Below, piece after piece: positions 15,045-21,308 of a stretch of DNA of 36,936 nt. This stretch comes from an uncultured Gemmiger sp. (GTDB lineage: Bacteria; Bacillota; Clostridia; Oscillospirales; Ruminococcaceae). Under the pieces are notes generated by a model. It saw only the letters and a list, made by a program, of their open reading frames with translations. It did no database searches and was not told the DNA's origin. The translations under genes were made by a program, and so were the position numbers. Position 1 is the stretch's first letter. Each line of letters begins with the position of its first letter. Location: positions 1 to 36,936 of the forward strand of contig CANRLV010000020.1 of assembly GCA_947631565.1 (NCBI GenBank), written 5' to 3'.

Positions 15045-15959
15045 TCACATCCGTGATGGATCCGAGCGGAGCTTTTTCAATTCCTTGTTTGCTCTGTATA
15101 TCATATAGGCAGCCATGAATATGACCAGCGTGCAGACGCCGCCGCCCACGGCGCCGGTCATAGCTTTGCGGAACATCGGGTCATCATCGCCCCCGAACTG
15201 CGCCAGCATGGCAGTCGTCAGTGACAGGATGGAAACCAGCGCCGCCACAAGATTGACGGCCTTCGTCGCTGACAGGATGGCGCTGTGATGGCGGCGGGTC
15301 CTGACGACGTTGACCGTGGCCGTGATGACCGCGTAAAAGGCGTATGCGGCCATTGCGTAGATGAGCAGCCCCGGATAACTGAAATGCCGGTTCTGATGGA
15401 CCATGAACACGACGATACCCGCCAGCGCCTGATTCATGACCAGCAATACGAACCCGCATAAGCGGTAACGGCGGAAGGCATCGGCTTCGTCGTCCGTCGA
15501 TCTGCTGCGGAGCAGGAACAGGCGCATGACGGCCAGCAGGATGTAATAGACCGCCAGCGCGATGAGCCATGCGGAATGATAATAGATACCTGTGGACAGC
15601 TTCAGAATGATATAGGCAAGATTGATCGTCAGCCCCACATGCAGGGAAAACCGGTTGCGGTAATAGATGTCTGACAGGTATCGTTTTCCCACCGCAGTGG
15701 AGCGAAACTTCCGCACAAGAAAAAGATCGGCAGCTTTCGCTTTGCATTTCTCCATCCAGCGGGGCAGATAACGCAGGCCGGTGATGGAAATGACCAGCGC
15801 GTAGGCGGATGCCAGATACGAGGCGTACTGCAAGGCAGGCTCTTGTATGGGGATCGCAAACACCGCGATCACAAACCCATATCCAAACAGAGCCAGCATG
15901 ACCGTCCATACAGGCGGCAGGCAGAATACCGATTTAAGAATTCTTTTGAATTTCTCCAT
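15045..15959 (-). CDS. Polytopic membrane protein of unknown function
   Basis: A 304-residue protein starting at ATG 15959, overlapping the end of the histidine kinase gene by 26 bases. About eight hydrophobic segments are visible (for example VWTVMLALFGYGFVIAVFAI, SAWLIALAVYYILLAVMRLF, AVNLVAALVSILSLTTAMLA and GGGVCTLVIFMAAYMIYRAN). A basic cytoplasmic loop (KCKAKAADLFLVRKFRSTAV) lies between helices 2 and 3. There is no ATP-binding motif and no transporter signature that I recognise. The tight coupling to the sensor kinase suggests it is either the target of regulation or part of signal sensing. Confidence 0.75.
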   Translation of the reverse strand: MEKFKRILKSVFCLPPVWTVMLALFGYGFVIAVFAIPIQEPALQYASYLASAYALVISITGLRYLPRWMEKCKAKAADLFLVRKFRSTAVGKRYLSDIYYRNRFSLHVGLTINLAYIILKLSTGIYYHSAWLIALAVYYILLAVMRLFLLRSRSTDDEADAFRRYRLCGFVLLVMNQALAGIVVFMVHQNRHFSYPGLLIYAMAAYAFYAVITATVNVVRTRRHHSAILSATKAVNLVAALVSILSLTTAMLAQFGGDDDPMFRKAMTGAVGGGVCTLVIFMAAYMIYRANKELKKLRSDPSRM

Positions 15960-17034
15960 CCGCGGCTCTCCTGATCTTTACGGTAAAGGCGCTGCCCTTC
16001 CCGATCTCGCTCTCAACGGAAATATCACCGCCGACGATATCCACCACCCGCTTGACAAGGGCCAACCCCAAGCCGTTGCCCTGCGTGGCATGGGAGGTGT
16101 CGCCCTGATAGAACTTTTCAAAAATATGCCGGCCGGTCTCTTTTGCGATGCCGCAGCCGGTGTCGGCCACCTCGACGGTCGCAAAATCTCCTTCGGTTTT
16201 CAGCGTAACGGACACCATGCCGCCGGGCTCGGTAAATTTCATGGCGTTGGAAAACAGATTGTTCCAGACGAGGGACAGCAGTTCCTCGTCTGATTCCACA
16301 AATACGTCTTCCGCAATGTCCGTTTCAATGTCGATGCTCTTTTTCTCCCATGTGCTTTCAAAGGTCAAAAGGCATTCGGCAAGCTGCTCGCCGAGGTCGT
16401 ACCGTTTCGCGGCGGGGTAGATCTGCTGGTTTTCCAGCCGGTTCAGCTTCAAAATATTTGTAATCAAATCTGCGAGGCGGCGGGACTGCCCGGTGATCGC
16501 CTTGGCGTACGCTATCCGCTGCGCTTCTGTCAGGCCGGGACTTTGGAGCATGGTTCCGTAATTCTGTATGACAGCCAGCGGCGTTTTGAGTTCATGGGAC
16601 ACGTTGGCGATGAAATCCGTCCGCAGGGTCTCCACGCCGGAAAGCTCCTGTGCCATGCGGTTGAAATAGTCGATGATGGTATCGAAGCCATCCTCGCCTG
16701 CAATGCCGGGAAGCGGCTCAATGCGTGCGGAAAAATCTCCGCGCATGATTTTTTCCGCGCCCTGCACGATGCGCCGCACGGGGCGCTCCACCATAAACCG
16801 GCGGCGCACGCCGTCGATGACGGTACACAGCAGGCTCAGGAAAATCACGTTGGCAAAGGTCGCTATGGCGGCCAAACGGACGCCGCGCTCGGTGTAGGTG
16901 ATCTCCATGGCACCCGCCAGCATTTTCAGAAACAGCAGCATACAGCAGGTGATAACAAAGGACATCAGCAGAAAAAAGGCGGCATAGTTCCGCAGAGCGA
17001 AAAGAAACCGCCTGCATTTTGAATCCTCTTTCAC
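15934..17034 (-). CDS. Sensor histidine kinase (OmpR-partner class, VanS-like)
   Basis: A 366-residue membrane kinase. Two membrane helices (~17-39 and ~52-72) enclose only a short outer loop of about 12 residues, so it may sense membrane stress or a partner protein. A HAMP-like linker (~73-130) follows. The H-box FIANVSHELKTPLAVIQNYG has the phosphorylated His147. N-box NNLFSNAMKF, G1 DTGCGI, F-box FEKFYQ and G2 GNGLGLAL are all intact. Its start (17034) overlaps the response regulator stop by four bases. Family knowledge: it autophosphorylates and passes phosphate to the cognate regulator. The signal is unknown. Confidence 0.92.
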   Translation of the reverse strand: MKEDSKCRRFLFALRNYAAFFLLMSFVITCCMLLFLKMLAGAMEITYTERGVRLAAIATFANVIFLSLLCTVIDGVRRRFMVERPVRRIVQGAEKIMRGDFSARIEPLPGIAGEDGFDTIIDYFNRMAQELSGVETLRTDFIANVSHELKTPLAVIQNYGTMLQSPGLTEAQRIAYAKAITGQSRRLADLITNILKLNRLENQQIYPAAKRYDLGEQLAECLLTFESTWEKKSIDIETDIAEDVFVESDEELLSLVWNNLFSNAMKFTEPGGMVSVTLKTEGDFATVEVADTGCGIAKETGRHIFEKFYQGDTSHATQGNGLGLALVKRVVDIVGGDISVESEIGKGSAFTVKIRRAADGEIQKNS

Positions 17035-17702
17035 AAAATCACCGCCTTATATCCGAGACCGTGAACGGTCTTGAGCGCAAACTCGGTGCAGCCTTCAAAC
17101 TTGCCGCGCAGCTTGGTCATGTACACGTCCACAGCTCTTGGCGCTGTACTCGTATCGGCATCCCAAAATTCATCCATGAGCTGGGTGCGGGTGAAGGTCT
17201 TGCCGGGATAGGACAGCAGCTTATAGAGGATATTGAACTCCCGCGTCGTCAAAGAAATTTCCTTGCCATCATAGACCGCCGTGCGTTCGTCCATGTCCAG
17301 CCGCAGCTTGCCGACCTCCAGCTTGTGGGAGGTGGCGATTTTCGCCCGCCTCAGCAGCGCCCCGATGCGCAGGAAAAGCTCGTCCAGGTCGATGGGCTTG
17401 ACCATGTAATCGTCGATGCCGATGTGGTAGCCCTTCTGCTTGGAGGCAAAATCATCGCGGGCCGTCATAAAGAGGATGGGGATGTCCTCGTTGAGAGCGC
17501 GCACCGTTTTCGCAAACTCATAGCCGTCGATGCCGGGCATCATAATATCGGAAACGATGAGGTCAAAGGTGCTTTGGTACATGGCGTCATAGGCTTCGTT
17601 TGCGTTAAGACACCCGACCGCCTTGTAACCGCTGCCGTTCAGAAAGGTACAGACCGTGCGGTTCAGGTCCTTGTCATCCTCCACGACTAAAATTCGGAAC
17701 AT
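17031..17702 (-). CDS. OmpR/PhoB-family response regulator
   Basis: A 223-residue protein. ATG 17702 (MFRILVVEDDKDLNRTV) is chosen as the start because it gives the standard receiver N-terminus and follows GAGAGGTC. The acidic pocket is VEDD, the phosphorylated residue Asp52 (LIVSDIMMPGIDGYEF), followed by ILFMTARDD and DDYMVKPID, giving a complete receiver. The C-terminal winged helix includes LTTREFNILYKLLSYPGKTF and the recognition region APRAVDVYMTKLRGKFEG, ending TVHGLGYKA. It should bind the direct repeats found upstream of its own gene and of the operon at 18698. Confidence 0.93.
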   Translation of the reverse strand: MFRILVVEDDKDLNRTVCTFLNGSGYKAVGCLNANEAYDAMYQSTFDLIVSDIMMPGIDGYEFAKTVRALNEDIPILFMTARDDFASKQKGYHIGIDDYMVKPIDLDELFLRIGALLRRAKIATSHKLEVGKLRLDMDERTAVYDGKEISLTTREFNILYKLLSYPGKTFTRTQLMDEFWDADTSTAPRAVDVYMTKLRGKFEGCTEFALKTVHGLGYKAVIL

Positions 17703-17730
17703 AGAAAAGACCTCTCTTTGCTTTTTCTGT

Positions 17731-17762
17731 AGTATAACATTCAAATGTTAAAGTTTTGTTTG
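17731..17762 (-). promoter_or_regulatory. Promoter of the two-component operon with 11-bp-phased direct repeats
   Basis: On the minus strand CAAACAAAAC (17762-17753) and TTAACATTTG (17751-17742) are repeats spaced 11 bases apart. The -10 box TATACT (17736-17731) follows the second repeat by five bases. There is no good -35 box, as at promoters activated by OmpR-type regulators. The same layout is present at 18752-18794. Confidence 0.55.
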
Positions 17763-17783
17763 CGTTTTGGCCTTTTCAAAAAA

Positions 17784-17820
17784 ATATGCGCCGCATGAGG
17801 TCACCCCTTTGCGGCGCATA
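17784..17820 (-). terminator. Terminator of the upstream membrane-protein operon
   Basis: On the minus strand TATGCGCCGCA pairs with TGCGGCGCATA and is followed by TTTTTTT. It lies about 65 bases after the stop at 17888 and before the response regulator promoter. Confidence 0.88.
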
Positions 17821-17887
17821 GGTAGGTTTTACAATCGTCCGTCGTTCCGGCAAACGATACGGCGGCACTGACAGCTGCGCTTGCCTT

Positions 17888-18316
17888 TCACACCTCCCGG
17901 CCGTGATGAACGGCGCCCGGAGTGGCGGCCTTCTTTTCCGCTTCTTCCTTCGCCGCGGCCTCACGCTGAGCCTGCTGTGCATGGAGGCGCTTTTCCGCAT
18001 CCTCCGCGGTTTCGCCCTCATGGGTCAGGAACTGCCCCACAAAGCCGTCCTCGACCCTTTTGAACGCGCCGGTCACGCCATCCTCGATTTTCTTATAACC
18101 GCCAACGACGCCTTCCTCGATCTTCTTGTACCCGCCGACAACGGCGTCGGCAATCTTTTCGTTTGCGCTTACGAGTTTTGATTTGTCCATGCCCATGATA
18201 AAACGCTCCTTTTCATTTACGATTGATTTGCCGGTTTTAAGGCAGATGACGGCGATGACCAATGCGGCCATACCGATCACCATCGTGATGATGACAGGGG
18301 TGATGTGCTTTTTCAT
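17888..18316 (-). CDS. Membrane-anchored protein with GGYKKIE repeats, unknown function
   Basis: A 142-residue protein from ATG 18316. Residues 3-28 form one membrane helix (ITPVIITMVIGMAALVIAVI). From residue 43 onward it is soluble, with near-repeats VVGGYKKIEEG, VVGGYKKIEDG, VTGAFKRVEDGFVGQFL, then a charged coiled-coil-like tail (AEDAEKRLHAQQAQREAAAK). An in-frame ATG at 18196 (MGMDKSKLVSANEKIADAVV) is preceded by AAAAGGAG at good distance, so a soluble form of 102 residues may also be made. The gene follows the upstream one by 13 bases and is followed by a strong terminator. I do not know the function of this repeat family. Confidence 0.75.
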   Translation of the reverse strand: MKKHITPVIITMVIGMAALVIAVICLKTGKSIVNEKERFIMGMDKSKLVSANEKIADAVVGGYKKIEEGVVGGYKKIEDGVTGAFKRVEDGFVGQFLTHEGETAEDAEKRLHAQQAQREAAAKEEAEKKAATPGAVHHGREV

Positions 18317-18329
18317 GGCAGCGTCCGCC

Positions 18330-18698
18330 TTATTTCAACCCCTTGATTACAGGGATGAGGCAGAGAAGCAGGACGATGCCAACAAGGCCCACGATGATGC
18401 CGGGAATCATCATGTTCCAGACGAGCACCATACACATTCCCACGCCGAGAACAGCGGCGCCGAAAATCCCCAGAAGTGCTGTGCCAATCGTCCTGGCGTT
18501 CAGTACGATGGCGGGTTTGCCGTCCATTTTCCGGCGGACCGGCACGATGGCCAACAGCATCACCGCGCCGATGGCACCGGCCGCCACACCCTGCTGCATG
18601 GCACCCCATTCCGGGAGCAGCGCCATGCACATACCAAGGGCAAAGAGGATACCGCCGACTGTGCCCATGATAAGAGTCACAAAGTTTTTCTTCTTCAT
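18330..18698 (-). CDS. Four-helix membrane protein with two GMCM repeats, unknown function
   Basis: A 122-residue, almost wholly hydrophobic protein from ATG 18698 (MKKKNFVTLIMGTVGGILFA). It contains an internal duplication: GGILFALGMCMALLPEWG with GAIGAVMLLAIVPVRRK, and GAAVLGVGMCMVLVWN with GLVGIVLLLCLIPVIKG. Each half is two helices with GMCM in the first and P(V/I) plus basic residues at the end of the second, like the single unit in the genes at 14632 and 14257. The ribosome binding site is weak (GGGGG). Its promoter carries the repeats expected for the neighbouring response regulator. Function unknown; a membrane-stress or immunity role would be speculation. Confidence 0.72.
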   Translation of the reverse strand: MKKKNFVTLIMGTVGGILFALGMCMALLPEWGAMQQGVAAGAIGAVMLLAIVPVRRKMDGKPAIVLNARTIGTALLGIFGAAVLGVGMCMVLVWNMMIPGIIVGLVGIVLLLCLIPVIKGLK

Positions 18699-18751
18699 TG
18701 TGGATAACCCCCGCCGTTTGTATTTCAAGCAATTTCTCACTTGCTGGCTGC

Positions 18752-18794
18752 ATTGTACCACCCAAATGTTTGTGAAATTTTTAAGTTTTGTTTG
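18752..18794 (-). promoter_or_regulatory. Second response-regulator-type promoter with three phased repeats
   Basis: On the minus strand -10 TACAAT (18757-18752) is preceded at five bases by CAAACATTTG (18772-18763), then an A/T-rich copy (18784-18775) and CAAACAAAAC (18794-18785), in 11-base register. Sequence and spacing match the promoter at 17731-17762. Confidence 0.55.
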
Positions 18795-18885
18795 AGAAAT
18801 ATTAAATCTGAACCTCGCAAGATATTTGTTGACATTTTCGTCACAGTATGGAACGCCAGCAAACGGTCACGAACATAGCTCAGAA

Positions 18886-18927
18886 ACAAAATCACCAGCC
18901 CTGTTGAACTCAGGTGCTGGTGACTTT
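18886..18927. terminator. Bidirectional terminator-like hairpin
   Basis: TCACCAGCCCTG pairs with CAGGTGCTGGTGA (one bulge) around TTGAACT, followed by CTTTTTAAC on the plus strand and T-rich sequence on the minus strand. No gene in this stretch clearly ends at it. Confidence 0.6.
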
Positions 18928-19074
18928 TTAACAAAAAATTTTCGTTCTTGTGCGGAAAACCGCGCCGTGTTCGGTTGCAGGGCCGGTCAAAATTCAACTC
19001 TGCAATCCGTTTTGGGGTCATTTTGGGGTCAAATTACCAGATTTTACCAATTTTCGGCCGAAAGGCAAAGAAAA

Positions 19075-19104
19075 AGAGCGCTGTATTTTTCGATACAACG
19101 CTCT
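19075..19104. repeat. Interspersed hairpin repeat, copy 1
   Basis: AGAGCGCTGTAT/ATACAACGCTCT closes the loop TTTTCG, with one C-A mismatch; a T run follows on the plus strand. The copy at 32702-32731 has the same stem with only the outermost pair changed, the same mismatch position and a similar loop (CTTGCG). This shows a dispersed element rather than two unrelated terminators. Confidence 0.65.
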
Positions 19105-19118
19105 TTTTTGTGGTTGCG

Positions 19119-19160
19119 GAGGCGCGATATATGGGTTTCCTGCGATTTTGTGGGGGTGGG
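19119..19160 (+). repeat. 43-base intergenic repeat, left copy
   Basis: The sequence from 19119 ending ATTTTGTGGGGGTGGG matches 21171-21213 at roughly 36 of 43 positions, including GATATATGG and TGTGGGGGTGGG. Both copies follow a hairpin and together they flank the ATPase and antitoxin genes. Confidence 0.6.
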
Positions 19161-19273
19161 GAATGGGATATTTGCCATAGGTAAATCTTTTTATGCTTGG
19201 TGTTCCTGACCGCTCTTTGTTTCGGGATATTCTATTGCATTTCAAATAGTGTTTCCCTATTTCGGGATTTTTG

Positions 19274-19302
19274 TTGACAAATACCGTCTTCTATGTCATA
19301 CT
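19274..19302 (+). promoter_or_regulatory. Promoter of the AAA ATPase gene
   Basis: Perfect TTGACA (19274-19279), 17 bases, CATACT (19297-19302). The GGAGGC ribosome binding site and ATG 19333 follow. Confidence 0.65.
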
Positions 19303-19332
19303 GTTATCATAATGTCGCTGGAGGCGGTCAGC

Positions 19333-20559
19333 ATGATCCAACGGATAGAGTACCTGAAAGCACTCGATTTATGGCGGGACAAAAATGTGATCAAAGTCAT
19401 AACCGGTATTCGCCGCTGCGGAAAGTCCACCCTGCTGGAGCAATTCCAGGAGCAGCTCCGCAAAAGCGGCGTCGAGGATGCACAGATCCTTTCGCTGAAT
19501 TTTGAAAAACTCGACTATGAAGACCTTTTGGATTATAAGGCGCTGTATCAATATGTCATGAGCCGCCTGCAGGAAGGAAAAACCACCTATGTATTCCTGG
19601 ATGAGGTCCAGCTGGTGCCGGATTTCCAGAAGGCGGTAGATAGCTTATACATCCAAAACAATGTGGATCTGTATATTACCGGTTCAAATGCCTGGCTTCT
19701 CTCCGGGGAACTGGCCACTCTTTTGTCCGGCCGGTATGTCGAGATCAATTTGCTTCCTTTCTCTTTTGCCGAATACTGCCGCGCCAGAGAAGTGTCCGGC
19801 GACGCGGCTCTTGCAGAGTATATGCGCTGGGGTGGGTTCCCGTATGTTGCATCGCTCGACAAGGTGCCGGAGCAGGCAGACACCTATCTGGAAGGCATCT
19901 ACAACACCATCATCGTGAAGGACATTGACCTTCGCCAGCGGCGCAGGGAATACGATCCCAACAAGCGCAAGGTGACCGATATCACCCTGTTAAAAAATAT
20001 CTCACGCTTTCTGGCTGGGTCGGTCGGCAGCCCTGTATCGGACAAAAGCATTGCGGACTATATCACTTCTTCCGGCAGAAGGGTCTCCCAAAGCACGATC
20101 AGTGATTACGTTGAGGCTCTGGTGGAGCCATATATCTTTTATCCTGTGCAGAGATTTGACGTTTCCGGGAAACAGCTTCTCAAACAGAACCGAAAGCTCT
20201 ACATTGCCGATTTGGGTCTGCGTCACCATCTGCTTGCCCGTCGGGAATATGATTTGGGCTATTCTTTGGAAAACATCGTATACTTTGAACTGCTGCGGCG
20301 GGGGTATCGCGTCAATGTCGGCAAGCTCGGCCAACGAGAGATCGATTTTGTCGCGGAGAAGAACACACGCAAGGTGTATGTGCAGGTCACGGCTTCCATG
20401 ACGGACACCGCCGTGTTTGAGCGTGAGATGGCACCGCTGCGGGCCATCCGCGACAACTATCCCAAAATCGTGTTGACGCTGGACCGCTTCACAGTCGGCA
20501 GCTACGAGGGGATCGAGGTCATCAACGCGGTGGATTGGCTGACGGAAAAATACGATTGA
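19333..20559 (+). CDS. AAA ATPase with DUF4143 domain
   Basis: A 408-residue protein. I choose ATG 19333 (MIQRIEYLKALDLWRDKNVI) because GGAGG precedes it; ATG 19312 lacks a binding site. Walker A GIRRCGKST is at residues 25-33, Walker B TYVFLDEVQ near 90, then ITGSNAWLLSGELATLLSGR (sensor/arginine region), making an AAA_14 domain. The C-terminal DUF4143 half has YNTIIVKDIDLR, YIADLGLRHHLL, NIVYFELLRRGYRV and the nuclease-like REIDFVAE. Family knowledge: many such proteins occur as single mobile genes in gut bacteria; the activity is unknown, though the EIDFV motif resembles PD-(D/E)xK endonuclease cores. It converges on a small antitoxin-like gene and is flanked by repeats. Confidence 0.9.
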   Translation: MIQRIEYLKALDLWRDKNVIKVITGIRRCGKSTLLEQFQEQLRKSGVEDAQILSLNFEKLDYEDLLDYKALYQYVMSRLQEGKTTYVFLDEVQLVPDFQKAVDSLYIQNNVDLYITGSNAWLLSGELATLLSGRYVEINLLPFSFAEYCRAREVSGDAALAEYMRWGGFPYVASLDKVPEQADTYLEGIYNTIIVKDIDLRQRRREYDPNKRKVTDITLLKNISRFLAGSVGSPVSDKSIADYITSSGRRVSQSTISDYVEALVEPYIFYPVQRFDVSGKQLLKQNRKLYIADLGLRHHLLARREYDLGYSLENIVYFELLRRGYRVNVGKLGQREIDFVAEKNTRKVYVQVTASMTDTAVFEREMAPLRAIRDNYPKIVLTLDRFTVGSYEGIEVINAVDWLTEKYD

Positions 20560-20584
20560 TACATCTGCTGCCGAGATGGCATCC

Positions 20585-20827
20585 TCATTGTGCCCGCACT
20601 TCATATGCCTTGCGGTTGCTGGACCGCAGGCGCTTGGAGACAGCCAGCACATCCTCGTCTGGCGAGGCTTTTTCATCTTCGATCTGGCTGAACTCTATCA
20701 GCACATAGCGTGGAGTGTTATTTTTGAAGATGACGACGGATCTGTTCTCGTACGCCATGCGCGCCACACGGGAAAAGTCTTGGTTGGCCTCGGTGATGGA
20801 GACGAGATTTTCGGTGTTGATGGTCAT
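20585..20827 (-). CDS. Phd/YefM-type antitoxin without a visible toxin
   Basis: An 80-residue protein from ATG 20827 (MTINTENLVSITEANQDFSR), with AGGAGGTG seven bases upstream. SITEANQDFSRVARM and SVVIFKNNTPRYVLIEFSQI are the two halves of the Phd/YefM DNA-binding fold. The C-terminal part (LAVSKRLRSSNRKAYEVRAQ), which should bind the toxin, is present. No RelE/YoeB/Doc-like toxin follows: 26 bases downstream the convergent ATPase gene ends. It may act as an orphan regulator or protect against a toxin encoded elsewhere. Confidence 0.8.
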   Translation of the reverse strand: MTINTENLVSITEANQDFSRVARMAYENRSVVIFKNNTPRYVLIEFSQIEDEKASPDEDVLAVSKRLRSSNRKAYEVRAQ

Positions 20828-20847
20828 GGAAAGCACCTCCTGCCCAT

Positions 20848-20880
20848 ATCATACACAAATCATAGGTAGAATACATTCTA
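20848..20880 (-). promoter_or_regulatory. Promoter and palindromic operator of the antitoxin gene
   Basis: Minus-strand -10 TATGAT (20853-20848). The palindrome TAGAAT-AC-ATTCTA (20867-20880) covers the -35 position. Phd/YefM antitoxins repress their own promoters through such palindromes, so this fits autoregulation. Confidence 0.5.
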
Positions 20881-21129
20881 TTTTTTTGCTTTCACTCACA
20901 CACTTCACACGCGTGCAAGTTTTTTGTTTGTAAACTTGCATGCGTGTGAGTTTTTGTTGTTAGTTTTTGTGTGAGCACTTTTTATCGTACTTTTAATGTG
21001 TCTCGTACACATCCTTACTTCTCGTGGTTACAAACATTTTTATGGTCAAGATGTTTATATTATCAGCGCCAGGGGTCGACGCGACAAAAACTTTACAAAA
21101 ATCCGCTGCCTTGTCCACGGCATAAAAGG

Positions 21130-21156
21130 AGCGGTATAACTTGACGTTATACCGCT
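21130..21156 (-). terminator. Terminator-like hairpin downstream of the surface operon
   Basis: An 11-bp perfect stem AGCGGTATAAC/GTTATACCGCT with loop TTGAC. On the minus strand it is followed by CCTTTTATG. It lies about 150 bases after the last stop of the 31.0-21.3 kb operon. Confidence 0.55.
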
Positions 21157-21170
21157 AAATAATTATTTAA

Positions 21171-21213
21171 GACGCAGTGATATATGGTTTTTCGGCGATT
21201 CTGTGGGGGTGGG
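21171..21213 (+). repeat. 43-base intergenic repeat, right copy
   Basis: Partner of 19119-19160. It begins 14 bases after a hairpin, as the left copy begins 14 bases after its own hairpin. The shared core is GATATATGG and TGTGGGGGTGGG. Confidence 0.6.
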
Positions 21214-21308
21214 TGGACACATAAATTCAATATGCGGCTTTTAAATTCAGTGATACCGCGCGGCCGGCACATTGCAGTTGTTTGGCTTCCTACTCCTTGT
21301 TTTGTGCT

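Larger units (their letters stand above)
18795..19273. other. Intergenic stretch with hairpins and repeat copies, no gene seen
   Basis: Several short open frames exist, but none has a ribosome binding site and credible product. The stretch holds the terminator-like hairpin near 18900, a tandem TTTTGGGGTCA/TTTTGGGGTCA (about 19010-19031), phased TACCA repeats (19031-19050), the hairpin at 19075-19104 and a 43-base repeat (19119-19160). Confidence 0.5.
20881..21308. other. Intergenic stretch with inverted repeats, no gene seen
   Basis: Near 20902-20950 ACACGCGTGCAAGTTT and AAACTTGCATGCGTGT form a long hairpin with one mismatch. The hairpin at 21130-21156 and the 43-base repeat copy follow. The bases just before the dockerin gene stop (21285-21300) carry an AAGGAG with no gene behind it. 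Confidence 0.5.

Noticed and set aside
18737-19245. Short minus-strand frames with LTPK-like ends near TTTTGGGGTCA repeats
   Set aside because: They might be the tail of a lost integrase, but there are no catalytic motifs and frames are broken by stops, so no gene is called.
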